From: Trichodesmium sp. MAG_R03
GTDB taxonomy: Bacteria > Cyanobacteriota > Cyanobacteriia > Cyanobacteriales > Microcoleaceae
Length of the DNA: 47,766 nucleotides
Assembly (NCBI GenBank): GCA_023356535.1
Contig: JAKQYF010000010.1
Span: 1-47,766, forward strand
Direction: 5' to 3'
Numbering within the stretch: position 1 is the first letter of the stretch; every line of letters begins with the position of its first letter. The notes under the pieces are model-generated. The model did no database searches, was not told the DNA's origin, and saw nothing but the letters and a program-made list of their open reading frames with translations. Of the stretch, positions 1 through 9,155 are shown in pieces. The position numbers and the translations under genes were made by a program.

Positions 1-19
1 GTTAATTTTTAATTTTTAT

Positions 20-146
20 GGCATCCTCAGCCGAAAACACCAACTTTTTCAGCTAGAAGAACCAAAAACCAGGCACTTTTTTCCAGAAAAAAAAGCTAAA
101 GCCTTTATCTGCCAATCCTTGGAGAATTAATCAGTAAATCCTAATT
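20..146 (+). repeat. Family A element, right-end fragment (A1)
   Basis: The segment resembles the right half of the intact family A copy at 9156-9511, including the conserved stretch around CAACTTTTTCAGC and the terminal TCAGTAAATCCTAA. It ends about 15 bases beyond the dnaN stop codon. The left half lies outside the window or is lost. It is non-coding. Confidence 0.6.
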
Positions 147-160
147 ATGTAGCTTTTATG

Positions 161-283
161 CTAACCTCTTAACTGAACAGGCATAATTAAATAAGTCATT
201 CTCAATCCTCCTAAAGGATTTAAAACTACTGGAGTTGTCGCAGTATTTAACTGAATAGAAATTTCCGAAGCTGAGGGAATAGC
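161..283 (-). CDS. dnaN: dnaN exon 3 (C-terminus of beta sliding clamp)
   Basis: This exon encodes the last 40 residues of the DNA polymerase III beta clamp and the TAG stop. It reads AIPSASEISIQLN near its start and MTYLIMPVQLRG at its end, the usual cyanobacterial DnaN C-terminus with the clamp's closing strand. It joins exon 2 in frame (...EGLK/AIPS...) when the intron at 284-2802 is removed. No start codon belongs to it. An ORF caller would miss it because it is only 123 bases long and has no initiation codon. Confidence 0.9.
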   Translation of the reverse strand, partial: AIPSASEISIQLNTATTPVVLNPLGGLRMTYLIMPVQLRG

Positions 284-426
284 GTTAAACTAAGCCAGTT
301 TGTTACCAAACCAACTCGTCTTCAGAACCGGACGTGAGACTTTCACCTCATCACGGCTCCTCTCTTAAACGTCCCCTTTCATAGGTACATCCACACCTTA
401 ATGTCAACATATTGTCAACCCACATA

Positions 427-531
427 TACAACCCTTTCAGTTGTTCCGAGGTACACGAACGCAGCCGAAATACCTGTACTACATGATTTTCATCACTCAT
501 CCTGTACCTCATTAGCCCGAAATATGCTGTA
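427..531 (+). repeat. Family F element (F1) inside group II intron 2
   Basis: This is a 105-bp element matching F2 (17924), F3 (26701) and F4 (31270) in length and in core features such as GCCCGAAAT near one end. The ends are TACAACC and GCTGTA. It interrupts the 3' end of the intron-encoded ORF, and its reverse strand supplies the last 12 codons and the stop of that ORF. Compared with the sister intron, the flanking intron sequence resumes on both sides, so this is an insertion. Confidence 0.8.
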
Positions 532-2205
532 ACCTTCAGGTAAGTCCTGAGTTAGTCTGCAAAATGCGCATTTATTCTTTTCCCCTGTTAACAACCTTGT
601 GACTTCTTTCCTTACGCCTGGATGTTTACCAACTCTATCACTCCAATAAATCCATTCGCCATCATAAAAGGACTTATTACCCTTTACCCTGATGTCACTT
701 ATAATAGATACATCCGAGTGTCGGTTTAGTATATATTCGCCATTGTTAAATACTAAACTTCTACTACCTTTCACATTAGGAAAATATTTTTTCTTTACCC
801 ATTTCGCCGACTTATTCGGATGCCTTCTACTTGCCCATCTCCATATTCTTTTCCAGAGACAGTTATCAATTGTATCAAACACCCCTTTACTAGCTACAGT
901 TGAGTAATAATTAGCCCAACCTCTAATTACCGGATTTAACTTAGCTATTAAAGCCTTAGTAGACGCATTTTTATGAGAATCACATATATCCGCCAGTTTC
1001 CGATAATGAGTTTTGATACACTTAGAAGATGGTTGAATCAGTGTTTTAAACCCTTCTTTAGCCCTCTTAACTTTCCATTGCCTAATAGCAAAACCCAAGA
1101 AGTCAAATCCAGGTTTATTTCCCTCATATTCCTCTAAAGTGTGAGCCATCTTAGTTCTTTCTGGTTTTAGTTCTAATCCTATTTGGTTTAACCATTCCTC
1201 GATAACAGCCTTTGCCTCTAACACTACCTTCAAGTTTTCATGTAAAATGACAAAACCATCAGCATAAGGTATAAAACTAAAGCTTTTCACCTTAACTTGC
1301 CAGCTTTCTTGATAACCTTTTTCATTTTTTAAATCTATAGTTCTAGCAAATTGGTTTAGCCTTTCTTCCATACCATACAAAGCGATCGCTGTTAGTAAAG
1401 AACTAATCACCCCTCCCTGTGATACACCTTCCCCCATCCCCTCCCAGGAAGAGAGAAGAGAGCGAAATTGTTGATTATCAAATACTCCAAACTTTAACCA
1501 TTGTTTAATTAATTGTCTGTAAGGAGATTGACCTATTTTTCCCAACAGTGTATCATAGTCAACTCCAATCATAGAGCCAGATATATCAGCATCCAACACA
1601 AACTTTGGCTTGTATTTAATACTGTCAAAGATAGTTTCAATAGCATCACCTATTGACCTCCCGAAAAAACCATAGCCATTAAGTTTAAAACGTGCTTCCC
1701 ACTCTGGTTCCATACCCAACCTCACCAAGACTTGAAAAGCCCTGTCATAAATTGTGAGAACACCCAACAAAGGTTTTTCATCCTTCCCTGGCTTTAGTGT
1801 CCAGACACTGGGAGGCAGACTTGCTTTCAGGTGAAATGATTTTAAGAAATTCACCAAACTTAATCGCTCCATAGGAAGCAAAAAATTAACACCATCTACA
1901 CCGGCAGTATTCTTACCTTGGTTGTCCTCAGTCGCCCGCCTAACAGCTAGCAACCTAGCGTAATAACTTTTAGTCAGAAGTCTTTGGTATTTACGCATCT
2001 TGCAGATTTCGCCACGACTGGATGCTCTGTAAATTAACTTTTGCAACTTAAATACATACTTCTCAACCCTTCGCCAGTCTATATCTCGACCTTTAAGACC
2101 TCCATTAATCCCAACTAGCTCAAGTATATCCTCTGTATCCCATGCCACCCTAAAAAAAGGTTTTCGATTACCCAATTTCCTTTTTAGTGTTTTAGCCATA
2201 TTCAT
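493..2205 (-). CDS. Group II intron-encoded protein, degenerate RT with maturase domain (HNH lost)
   Basis: This 570-residue protein has the order of a chloroplast-like group II intron protein: RT fingers/palm (about 50-375), domain X maturase (about 415-475, LNPVIRGWANYYSTVA) and the start of a zinc/HNH module (CAFC at 546-549). The catalytic YADD box is YADG (314-317), and the usual PQGG loop is SQGG. The conserved residues after the motif A Asp (DADI) are also altered. The HNH core has been deleted: CAFC runs almost straight into the distal LTQDLPEG segment. Residues 559-570 and the stop come from a family F insertion. The reading frame is otherwise fully open. This suggests a retained splicing (maturase) role without reverse transcription or endonuclease activity; that role is inference. 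The start is the ATG at 2205, matching the sister protein. Confidence 0.88.
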   Translation of the reverse strand: MNMAKTLKRKLGNRKPFFRVAWDTEDILELVGINGGLKGRDIDWRRVEKYVFKLQKLIYRASSRGEICKMRKYQRLLTKSYYARLLAVRRATEDNQGKNTAGVDGVNFLLPMERLSLVNFLKSFHLKASLPPSVWTLKPGKDEKPLLGVLTIYDRAFQVLVRLGMEPEWEARFKLNGYGFFGRSIGDAIETIFDSIKYKPKFVLDADISGSMIGVDYDTLLGKIGQSPYRQLIKQWLKFGVFDNQQFRSLLSSWEGMGEGVSQGGVISSLLTAIALYGMEERLNQFARTIDLKNEKGYQESWQVKVKSFSFIPYADGFVILHENLKVVLEAKAVIEEWLNQIGLELKPERTKMAHTLEEYEGNKPGFDFLGFAIRQWKVKRAKEGFKTLIQPSSKCIKTHYRKLADICDSHKNASTKALIAKLNPVIRGWANYYSTVASKGVFDTIDNCLWKRIWRWASRRHPNKSAKWVKKKYFPNVKGSRSLVFNNGEYILNRHSDVSIISDIRVKGNKSFYDGEWIYWSDRVGKHPGVRKEVTRLLTGEKNKCAFCRLTQDLPEGYSIFRANEVQDE

Positions 2206-2802
2206 CGCTATTCATTACCTTACATTACGTCTAACAGTGGGTACGTCAGCCCGATAGCTTTTTACCCAATCCTACTCTCCCTAAGACCTGCAATCATTGT
2301 GCAGATTGACCTTGAATGGCTTCCTAAGTTATCGACCTATATTCTTAGGTATCCTAGAGAGGTTTCCTCGTTCCCTTATTCCTTTCTTACGACCAATTTA
2401 GTGGGGTAAAGTCTCCCGGAGAGTTCTGTATGATTATTGATATAAGATTAAAAATTCCTATATCCATTGACCCTCTGACTTTTGTCCAACATTCCATAGC
2501 TACCTTTGGAATGGCTTGAAGTTACGAGAGTTTAATTACCTTCCTGTTCGTCCACTTGTCAGTCTCTGCTTGCGGTATCGTTCCTCGGTAACTAGTATTT
2601 TCCCGCTTTTAGACCAGCTTCACCAGTTTGATATTCAGTCTCACCAGTGTGGTCTATGCTGTCAACCCAACAACAGGGCAGATGGAATTTCACCATCAAG
2701 GATATAAGAGTTTTCACAGGTCGAAGCTATTAACTTCATATTTTGACCTGGAAGGCTAGATATACCTGCCTTTAGCAGTCTTGACTAGCCAACGAGTCGC
2801 AC

Positions 2803-3669
2803 TTTTAATCCTTCAATCAAATATTTCACATTAAAAGCAATTTCTTCTGGCTCATCAGTAGAAATTCGTGCTGCCATAGACTCTCGACCACTCCCTATAT
2901 CTTGAGCCTCTACAGATAGAGAAATTTCTTGATTAACGCTATCAATAGTACACTTCAAGATATTATTCTTTTGGTCAGCTAAAACAGCAATTCTTTCAAC
3001 CGCTCCTAACAGTTTTTTTCTATCCACATTAATTTGATTAGTAAACTTATTAGGCAATAATTCTTGGTAAACTGGATATTGACCCTCTAACTTTCGGCTA
3101 GTTAAACATTGTTCCCCCAATTCAAAAATTACCTGACTCTCATCAAATTTTAATGCCACAGAAGAACTAGAGCTATTCATTCCAATCATACGTTCAACTT
3201 CTTTTAAAGCTTTTGCTGGAATTGTCGCTTCAAAATCTTTTATTTGTGTAGCTTCCTGACCTTCAGGAATTACACTTTCAGTGTGGACAATAGCCAACCG
3301 ATGACCATCTGTGGCTACAAATTCCAAACCATCTGGTTGTACTTTTAAATGTACTCCCGTCAAGACCTGTTTAGTTTCATCAGAACTTGTGGCAAACAAA
3401 GTCCCTCTCAAACCATCAATTAAAGCTTCCAGCGGTAAATAAATAACCTCCCCACCTTCTACATTTGGTAATTCCGGATATTCCTCTCCTCCGATACCTC
3501 TAACTTGATAACGACCAGATGTGCAAGTAAGAGTAGCGATCGCTTCTCCTGCATCATCATCAATAGTAATATTACCATCTGGTAATCTAGAAACAATATC
3601 GTTAAATAATTTAGCAGGTAAAGTAAAACTTCCACCAGTTTCTACAACAGCTGGAAAACTAGAACGAAT
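2803..3669 (-). CDS. dnaN: dnaN exon 2 (DNA polymerase III beta clamp, main body)
   Basis: This is the 289-codon central part of the beta sliding clamp, the ring that tethers the replicative polymerase to DNA. It begins IRSSFPAVVETGG, continues FTLPAKLFNDIVSRLPDG and ATDGHRLA, and ends FNVKYLIEGLK, all typical of DnaN domains I to III. Exon 1 (6232-6393), exon 2 and exon 3 (161-283) together give 1152 nt or 383 residues, the normal cyanobacterial length. The apparent ATG at 3411 is an internal methionine and not the gene start; exon 2 is open upstream to the intron boundary at 3669. Both intron sites are in phase 0. dnaA lies upstream on the same strand. Confidence 0.95.
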
Positions 3670-6231
3670 GTTAAACTAAGCCAATTTGTTACCAAACCGA
3701 CTCGTCTTCAGAACCGGACGTGAGACTTTCACCTCATCACGGCTCCTCTCTTAAACGCCCCAAATCATGAGTACATCCCTATTTCAGTATCAACATATCG
3801 TCAACCCATAAATAGCCATCAGGCAAATCCTGTAACCTGAGTTTGGGATATGTTTTGTTATCTAAAGCAGTTTTAGCACCGCGGCAATGCCAGTGCAACA
3901 ATTGTTTATTTTTGTACCTGTTGTCACCACCCTTAGACCTAGGGATTATATAATCTATTTCAATTACATCAGTAGGTCTAAAAGTGATGCCACAAAATGC
4001 GCATTTATTCTGCTGACTTTTGAGTAATTTTCTCACTTCTGTATTTACGCCTGGATATTTATCAAATTTACTCTTCCAATATGTCCAGTCACCCTCTAGT
4101 ATTGATTTATTACCATTCACTTTAATGTGTGCTACAATAGATACATCCGAGTGTTGCTTGAGTATATATTCACCATTATTAAGTATCCAACTTCTAGTTC
4201 CTTGAATATTGGAGAAATACTTTTTCTTTACCCAGGTAGCCGACTTATTTGGATGCCTTCTATTTGCCCATCGACCTAGTCTTCGACCTAAGAGACTGTC
4301 AAGTTTTCTGTATGCCTTTTTGCTAGCTACAGTTGAGTAATAATTAGCCCAACCTCTAATTACCGGATTCAGTTTTGCTATCAGTGCTTCAACCGGCGCA
4401 TTTTTATGAAAATCACATATCTCTGCTAATTTCCGATAATGAGTTTTAATACTCTTAGAGGATGGTGTAATTACAGTCTTAAACCCTTGTCTAGGCGTCT
4501 TAACCTGCCATTGTCTGAATGTAAAACCTAAAAAGTCAAATCCAGGAGTGTTCCCTTCATATTCTTCTAAGGTGTGGGCAATTCGAGTTGTTTCTGGTTT
4601 TAGTTCTAATCCTATTTGGCTCAACCATTCCTGAATCAAGGCTTTTACTTGCAACACTATCTTGATATCTTCATGTAAGATAAGAAAATGATCAGCATAG
4701 GGTATCAAAGATAGGCTTTTTCGCTGATTTTGTTTTCCCGTTGCTTTCCCGCAAGAATATTCAAAGGAAAATTCATCAATAAACTCCTTCAGCCTTTCCT
4801 CTATACCGTGTAAGGCAATGTTTACTAGTAGAGGTCTAATTACCTCTTCCTGTGGTGTATCCAACCCCAAGAAAGGTAGATAGAAATTTTTCTTGTCCAA
4901 CACTCCAGAGTTTAACCATTGTTTGATTAATCCTCTGTAGGGCGACTGACCCACCTTGCCTAGTAGTATACCATAGTTAATTCCCTCAAAACATTTAGAT
5001 ATGTCAGCATCAAGTACATACTTTGGTTTTCTCTTAATACTTTCATAGATAGCCTCAATAGCATCATGTATTGATCTCCGGGAAAAACCATAGCTATTAG
5101 GTTCAAAGCGCGCCTCCCACTCCGGCTCCATACCTAACTTCACCAAAGTTTGTAACACTCTGTCGTACATCGCGGGGATGCCTGACAGGCATTTTTCATC
5201 TTTACCTGGCTTTGTTATCCAAACTCTGGGGGTTGGACTTGCTTTGAGGTAACGTGAGCGTAATAAATCAACCAAGTTAAGTAACTGCATTGGCGGTAAA
5301 TGTTTTATGCCATCCCTTCCAGCAGTTTTCTGACATTGGTTATCCTGAGTCGCGTACCTAACAGCTAACAACCTTGCGTAATAACTAGAAGTCATAAGTC
5401 TTTGGTATTTGCGCATCTTGCGAATTTCGCCACGGCTGGATGCTCTGTAAATTAACTTTTGCAACTTAAATACATACTTTTCTACTGTCTTCCAATTAAT
5501 ATCTCTCCATTGAATATTTGGATTAATAAAAACTGGGTCTCGTATATCATCTGTATCCCATGCCACCCTTAAAAATGATTTAGAATTTTCTAAACCTCTT
5601 TTTAGTGTTTTAGCCTTATACATCGCTATTGATTACCTTACATTACGTCTAACAGTGGGTACGTCAGCATTTTGGTGCTTCTTACCCAATCCTACTCTCC
5701 CTAAGACCTACGTTGAAAATACGTAGATTGACCTTGAATGGCTTCCTAAGTTATCGACCTATATTCTTAGGTGTCTTAGAGAGGTTTCCTCGTTCCCTTA
5801 TTCCTTTCTTACGACCAATTTAGTGGGGTAAAATCTCCCGGAGGGTTCAGTATGGTTGTTAATATACATTTAGGAATACCTATATCCATTGACCCCCTGA
5901 CTTTTCGTCCTACATTCCATAGCTACCTTTGGAATGGTTCTTAATAACGAGAGTTTAATTACCTTCCTGTTCGTCCACTTGTCAGCCTCTGCTAGAAATC
6001 TCACTTTTTTGGTAGTTAAAGCTTCGACCCCATTTAGACCAGCTTCGGGGATTGATGTTCAGTCGCTACCCCGTGGCCTATGCTGTTAACCCAACAACAG
6101 GGCAGATGGAATTTCACCACCAAGGACACAAGAGTTTTCCAATAGCCATATCTTTAAATTCCTTTAAGATTAGCCATGGAAGGCTAGCTATATCTACCTT
6201 TCAGCAGTATTTACTAACCAACGAGTCGCAC
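3670..6231 (-). mobile_element. Group II intron 1 in dnaN (2562 nt)
   Basis: The intron starts GTGCGACTCGTTGG and ends GTTTAAC on the minus strand. It has domain V at 3711-3745 (GAGCCG...CGGTTC with GAAA) and a domain VI hairpin. Removal joins ...GLG (exon 1) with IRS (exon 2) in frame, restoring the expected DnaN sequence. The candidate EBS1 at 5869-5875 (TCCTAAA) pairs with the exon 1 end TTTAGGA. Its ends and domain I are closely related to intron 2, so the two probably arose from one another by duplication or retrohoming. Confidence 0.93.
3779..5623 (-). CDS. Group II intron-encoded protein, degenerate RT/maturase with mutated HNH
   Basis: This 614-residue protein is homologous over its length to the one at 493-2205. 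RT palm motifs are present but altered: DADISKCFE for motif A, PQEE (257-260) where PQGG is expected, and YADH (309-312) in place of YADD. Domain X is well kept (LNPVIRGWANYYSTVASK, about 418-435). A C-terminal HNH-type module follows, with CAFC at 541-544, EIDYIIPRSKGG at 555-566 and HWHC at 577-580. The usual DHI/DHII histidine is Tyr (IDYII), so nuclease activity is doubtful. It lies in domain IV of intron 1. The intact frame despite damaged catalytic residues points to selection for splicing help rather than mobility. Start ATG at 5623. Confidence 0.88.
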   Translation of the reverse strand: MYKAKTLKRGLENSKSFLRVAWDTDDIRDPVFINPNIQWRDINWKTVEKYVFKLQKLIYRASSRGEIRKMRKYQRLMTSSYYARLLAVRYATQDNQCQKTAGRDGIKHLPPMQLLNLVDLLRSRYLKASPTPRVWITKPGKDEKCLSGIPAMYDRVLQTLVKLGMEPEWEARFEPNSYGFSRRSIHDAIEAIYESIKRKPKYVLDADISKCFEGINYGILLGKVGQSPYRGLIKQWLNSGVLDKKNFYLPFLGLDTPQEEVIRPLLVNIALHGIEERLKEFIDEFSFEYSCGKATGKQNQRKSLSLIPYADHFLILHEDIKIVLQVKALIQEWLSQIGLELKPETTRIAHTLEEYEGNTPGFDFLGFTFRQWQVKTPRQGFKTVITPSSKSIKTHYRKLAEICDFHKNAPVEALIAKLNPVIRGWANYYSTVASKKAYRKLDSLLGRRLGRWANRRHPNKSATWVKKKYFSNIQGTRSWILNNGEYILKQHSDVSIVAHIKVNGNKSILEGDWTYWKSKFDKYPGVNTEVRKLLKSQQNKCAFCGITFRPTDVIEIDYIIPRSKGGDNRYKNKQLLHWHCRGAKTALDNKTYPKLRLQDLPDGYLWVDDMLILK

Positions 6232-6393
6232 TCCTAAACCTAAGTCAAAACCTGTTAACTGTAAGCGTTGATTCTCTACATCTGCGGCCAATAAAACATT
6301 TGCTAATACTGGATGATTAGGTCGAGAGGGAACCGCACGACTAACTAGAGAAAGGTTACTATTTAAGTTACTTTGAGTACAAGTTAATTTCAT
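6232..6393 (-). CDS. dnaN: dnaN exon 1 (N-terminus of beta sliding clamp)
   Basis: This exon has 54 codons starting with ATG at 6393. It reads MKLTCTQSNLNSNLSL, then AVPSRPNHPVLANVLL and LTGFDLGLG, the standard cyanobacterial DnaN N-terminus. It ends at the 5' splice site of intron 1; reading on into the intron gives a stop a few codons later. No clear Shine-Dalgarno sequence precedes the ATG. It was too short to be caller-visible, so the gene would otherwise appear to lack its start. Confidence 0.93.
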
Positions 6394-6589
6394 TGAAGTT
6401 CACTATTATTACTAGAACTAGAACAATTAAAAAAAATGACTGAATAATTGGAGTTTCAAATGGAACATTATAACCTGCTCAAAGCTATACACCTTGAATC
6501 TGTATGGCATCACCAGTTAAAGTGATGGCAGATGAGCTGCAAAGCTCGTAAGATGATATTACGAGGGCCATTCCAATTCCGGTGTGTAG

Positions 6590-6912
6590 TATATCTGCAA
6601 TTATATTTGTCCCTTTATTTTTCTACCATGATAGTGCCCAAAATCATAACTTTTTCAGCTGACAGCGCCTTTCAAATTGATGAACTACATCGCCATAACC
6701 AAAACCTTGTAGGGACGTTGCATAACAAAAATGCGTTTTCCTGACGGAATGCTGCGCAAACATGTCGCGTAAGCTTTTCATGTCCGCTCTTAGCAGAAAA
6801 CGTCCCTACTGTGGTCTACCGACATGAAAACTGCTGTAAACCACTGAAAAGCTGGTACTTTTTGCTGACAAAATAAGACTAAAGCCTTTATAATTAATCA
6901 GCAAGCCCTAAA
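6590..6912 (+). repeat. Family A element, rearranged copy (A2) with K module
   Basis: The left part (ATATTTGTCCCTTTATTTTT and GTGCCCAAAATC) and the right end TCAGCAAGCCCTAA match family A. The K module (6709-6809), bounded by GTAGGGACGTT and AACGTCCCTAC, sits in the right half instead of its normal position and is flanked by about 40 bases not found in other copies. Its orientation matches that in A5. No long gene is seen between dnaN exon 1 and this element (6394-6589). Confidence 0.6.
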
Positions 6913-7425
6913 TAACGGATTAGGCGATGGAATAAGCCTACTTTTATACCCGGATTTGATATGAAACTCCTTTGAATTTTTCATTAGTTGGACTTTTGGA
7001 AAAAAATAGGTTGAAAACAAGGTCAAAATTTTATACAGTAATATTTCTACCTTGAATTAACCATTTTCTTGATCTGCCTAGATTTTAGCTATTTTTAGTT
7101 CTTTGAGGTATTTACCTAGCTAATACTGGGTTTGGAGTCATTTTTACTGTGCAAAATTTCAAAGTCTAGCTAAGTCCTACTGTAAGTTAATATCTGTGGA
7201 AAACTCTAAAAAATCCCTGTTAGATCAATAAATACCCTGTGGAAAACCTGTGGAAAATTTTACTTTTGGTGAGTGTCTATTATCCTCTTGATACATTCGA
7301 TGAACTCTTAATTTTTGTCAGTAGTTAGGAAAAATCTGAGCTTCAATATAAATAGAAAATAATTTTTCCCAATCTCCGACCCCTAAATCCCGATTCATTT
7401 TTTATATTCACATTAGAAATAGTCT
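6913..7425. other. Candidate replication origin (oriC) between dnaA and dnaN
   Basis: This is a gene-free AT-rich spacer between dnaA and dnaN, a common location for bacterial oriC. It holds three exact copies of the DnaA box TTTTCCACA on the minus strand (7195-7203, 7238-7246, 7249-7257), the last two separated by only two bases. AT-rich stretches flank them and could serve as the unwinding region. No ORF is supported. The origin role is inferred from position and boxes. Some cyanobacteria replicate without DnaA, so function is not certain. Confidence 0.6.
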
Positions 7426-8796
7426 TTAATGACGACTAGAAAAATTAATCCGATCACTCAACTCTCGAATTGTTTGAGCTAAACTTAAGTCACTACTTTG
7501 TAACTGACTAATTTTGTCACAACTATACAAAACAGTAGTGTGATCTTTTCCTCCAAAAACCTCTCCAATTTTCGGCAAACTCAAATCCGTATGTTGTCGC
7601 ATCAAATACATTCCTACCTGTCTTGCTAAAGTAATTTCTCGCTTTCTAGAACTACTCTTCAAATCCTCTATAGATACATTAAAATGTTTTGAAACAACCT
7701 TAATAACTGCCTCTGGTGAAGCCTCCAGTTTTTCTGTTTGTGGACTTAAAATAGGTGCAATATTCTTCACAGTCATGGGCAAACCAGAAATAGAAATATA
7801 AGTAACAACCCTTGTCAAAGCACCCTCTAACTCCCGAATATTTGAAGGATATCTAGTTGCAATATATTCAATTACATCTCTAGGTAAAATTATATTTTCA
7901 TACTCAGACTTTTTCAGTAAAATTGCCATCCTAGTTTCTAGATCTGGAGCTTGAATATCTGCAATTAATCCCATAGAAAACCGAGAACAAAGACGCTCTT
8001 GTAAACTCGGAATTTGATTAGGAGGTCTATCGGACGCTAAGACTACTTGTTTGCCAGCCTCATGCAAAGTATTAAAAGTATGAAAAAATTCCTCCTGAGT
8101 ATATTCTTTACCTTCAATAAATTGAATATCATCTACTAATAAAACATCTGCTGCTCGATAATGTTCCCTAAAACTTTGCAGACTATCTTTACGAATAGCA
8201 GCAATTAAATCATTAGTAAATTTTTCTGTAGAAACATAAAATATTTGAGAATTAGGAAAAATCTCTAAACGATAATGACCAATAGCTTGCATTAAATGAG
8301 TTTTACCTAAGCCAACTCCACCACATAAAAATAAAGGATTAAATTCTTGCCCTGGAGACTCTGCCACTGCTAAAGAAGCTGCATGAGCCATACGATTATT
8401 TGGACCTACTACAAACCTAGAAAACATATATTTAGGATTAAGATTTCCTGGTTTAGGTTTTGGAATAGATAAATTTTCCTCTAGAATATTAACTACCTTA
8501 TGTTCAGACCATATAAGCCCCGAGTCGTCTTTTCCGCTATCTTCAACTAAAGAAGTAGTTAAGTAAATTTCTACTGGGTAACCAAGAATATCATGTACAA
8601 CGTTAGCAATAGTTTTTATATAGTATTTCTGTAACCAATTTCGAGCAAAAGGATTAGGGGCGCGAATTACTAAACAATTATTTTCTAATTGTTCAGCAGT
8701 TGCTGTTTTAATCCAAGTTTCAAAAGTTGGTTTACTTAACTGTAATTGCAGCCTTTCTAAAACTTGGTTCCATAAACGATCTAGATAAATTTCCAC
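7426..8796 (-). CDS. dnaA: Chromosomal replication initiator DnaA
   Basis: DnaA binds DnaA boxes at oriC, melts DNA and helps load the helicase. The 456 residues show N-terminal domain I (about 1-80, [10 protein letters not shown]...[10 protein letters not shown]), a linker, the AAA+ domain with Walker [10 protein letters not shown] (159-167) and Walker B LLVDDIQF (219-226), the arginine/sensor region around NIRELEGAL (319-327), and C-terminal domain IV with the DnaA signature [15 protein letters not shown] (415-429) that reads the box. Length and start agree with cyanobacterial DnaA. It shares orientation with dnaN downstream, with the candidate origin between them. Confidence in identity is very high. 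Confidence 0.98.
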   Translation of the reverse strand: MEIYLDRLWNQVLERLQLQLSKPTFETWIKTATAEQLENNCLVIRAPNPFARNWLQKYYIKTIANVVHDILGYPVEIYLTTSLVEDSGKDDSGLIWSEHKVVNILEENLSIPKPKPGNLNPKYMFSRFVVGPNNRMAHAASLAVAESPGQEFNPLFLCGGVGLGKTHLMQAIGHYRLEIFPNSQIFYVSTEKFTNDLIAAIRKDSLQSFREHYRAADVLLVDDIQFIEGKEYTQEEFFHTFNTLHEAGKQVVLASDRPPNQIPSLQERLCSRFSMGLIADIQAPDLETRMAILLKKSEYENIILPRDVIEYIATRYPSNIRELEGALTRVVTYISISGLPMTVKNIAPILSPQTEKLEASPEAVIKVVSKHFNVSIEDLKSSSRKREITLARQVGMYLMRQHTDLSLPKIGEVFGGKDHTTVLYSCDKISQLQSSDLSLAQTIRELSDRINFSSRH

Positions 8797-9155
8797 TGCT
8801 CACCTCTTTTTATGTCGGTACAAATCAAGCAAATTTAATTTATAAATTATTCAATAAAAAATTGTTGCTCAGAACCACCAAACAAGTTAGTTTTTTGTTC
8901 AAAATACTGCTGAAAATATTAACTTAAATTTTGTACATAGGTTCTCGAAAAAGTTAGCTAATAGAACAGTTAGTTTAAAAACAATAAGTTAAGAATATAA
9001 TTTATATTGCCTTGTATAGTAATTACATCTTAGTTTGATAAATATAGTTTTTTATGATAACATAGTGTTATTATTATCAGAGCTAATACAGAAGTCAAGT
9101 ATAATTAGTTAAAGATCTGCTTAGATAAGACAGCAAAAGATCGATACTAACATTT
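8797..9155. other. AT-rich spacer upstream of dnaA
   Basis: This is about 360 bases between the dnaA start and a family A repeat. It is strongly AT-rich with runs of T and A and no supported ORF, tRNA or clear terminator. It must contain the dnaA promoter on the minus strand, but no confident -10/-35 pair could be picked out. Confidence 0.4.

Larger units (their letters stand above)
284..2802 (-). mobile_element. Group II intron 2 in dnaN (2519 nt)
   Basis: On the minus strand the intron starts GTGCGACTCG, the group II 5' consensus GUGYG, and ends in ...GTTTAAC. Just before the end lies a clear domain V (325-359: GAGCCG, a GAAA tetraloop region, CGGTTC) followed by a domain VI hairpin. Removing the segment joins dnaN codons GLK and AIP in phase 0. 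A candidate EBS1 at 2446-2453 (TTTTAATC on the minus strand) is complementary to the exon 2 end GATTAAAA. The intron-encoded protein sits in domain IV. The intron is a sister of the one at 3670-6231, with near-identical 5' and 3' ends. A 105-bp family F element is inserted at 427-531. Confidence 0.93.

Noticed and set aside
3411..3411. ATG at 3411 as the start of dnaN
   Set aside because: Homology continues upstream to the intron boundary at 3669 and on to exon 1. The true start is at 6393.
2516..6237. Plus-strand ORFs across the group II introns (2516-2707, 4020-4205, 6052-6237)
   Set aside because: They fall in structured intron RNA domains or opposite the intron proteins and are shadows.
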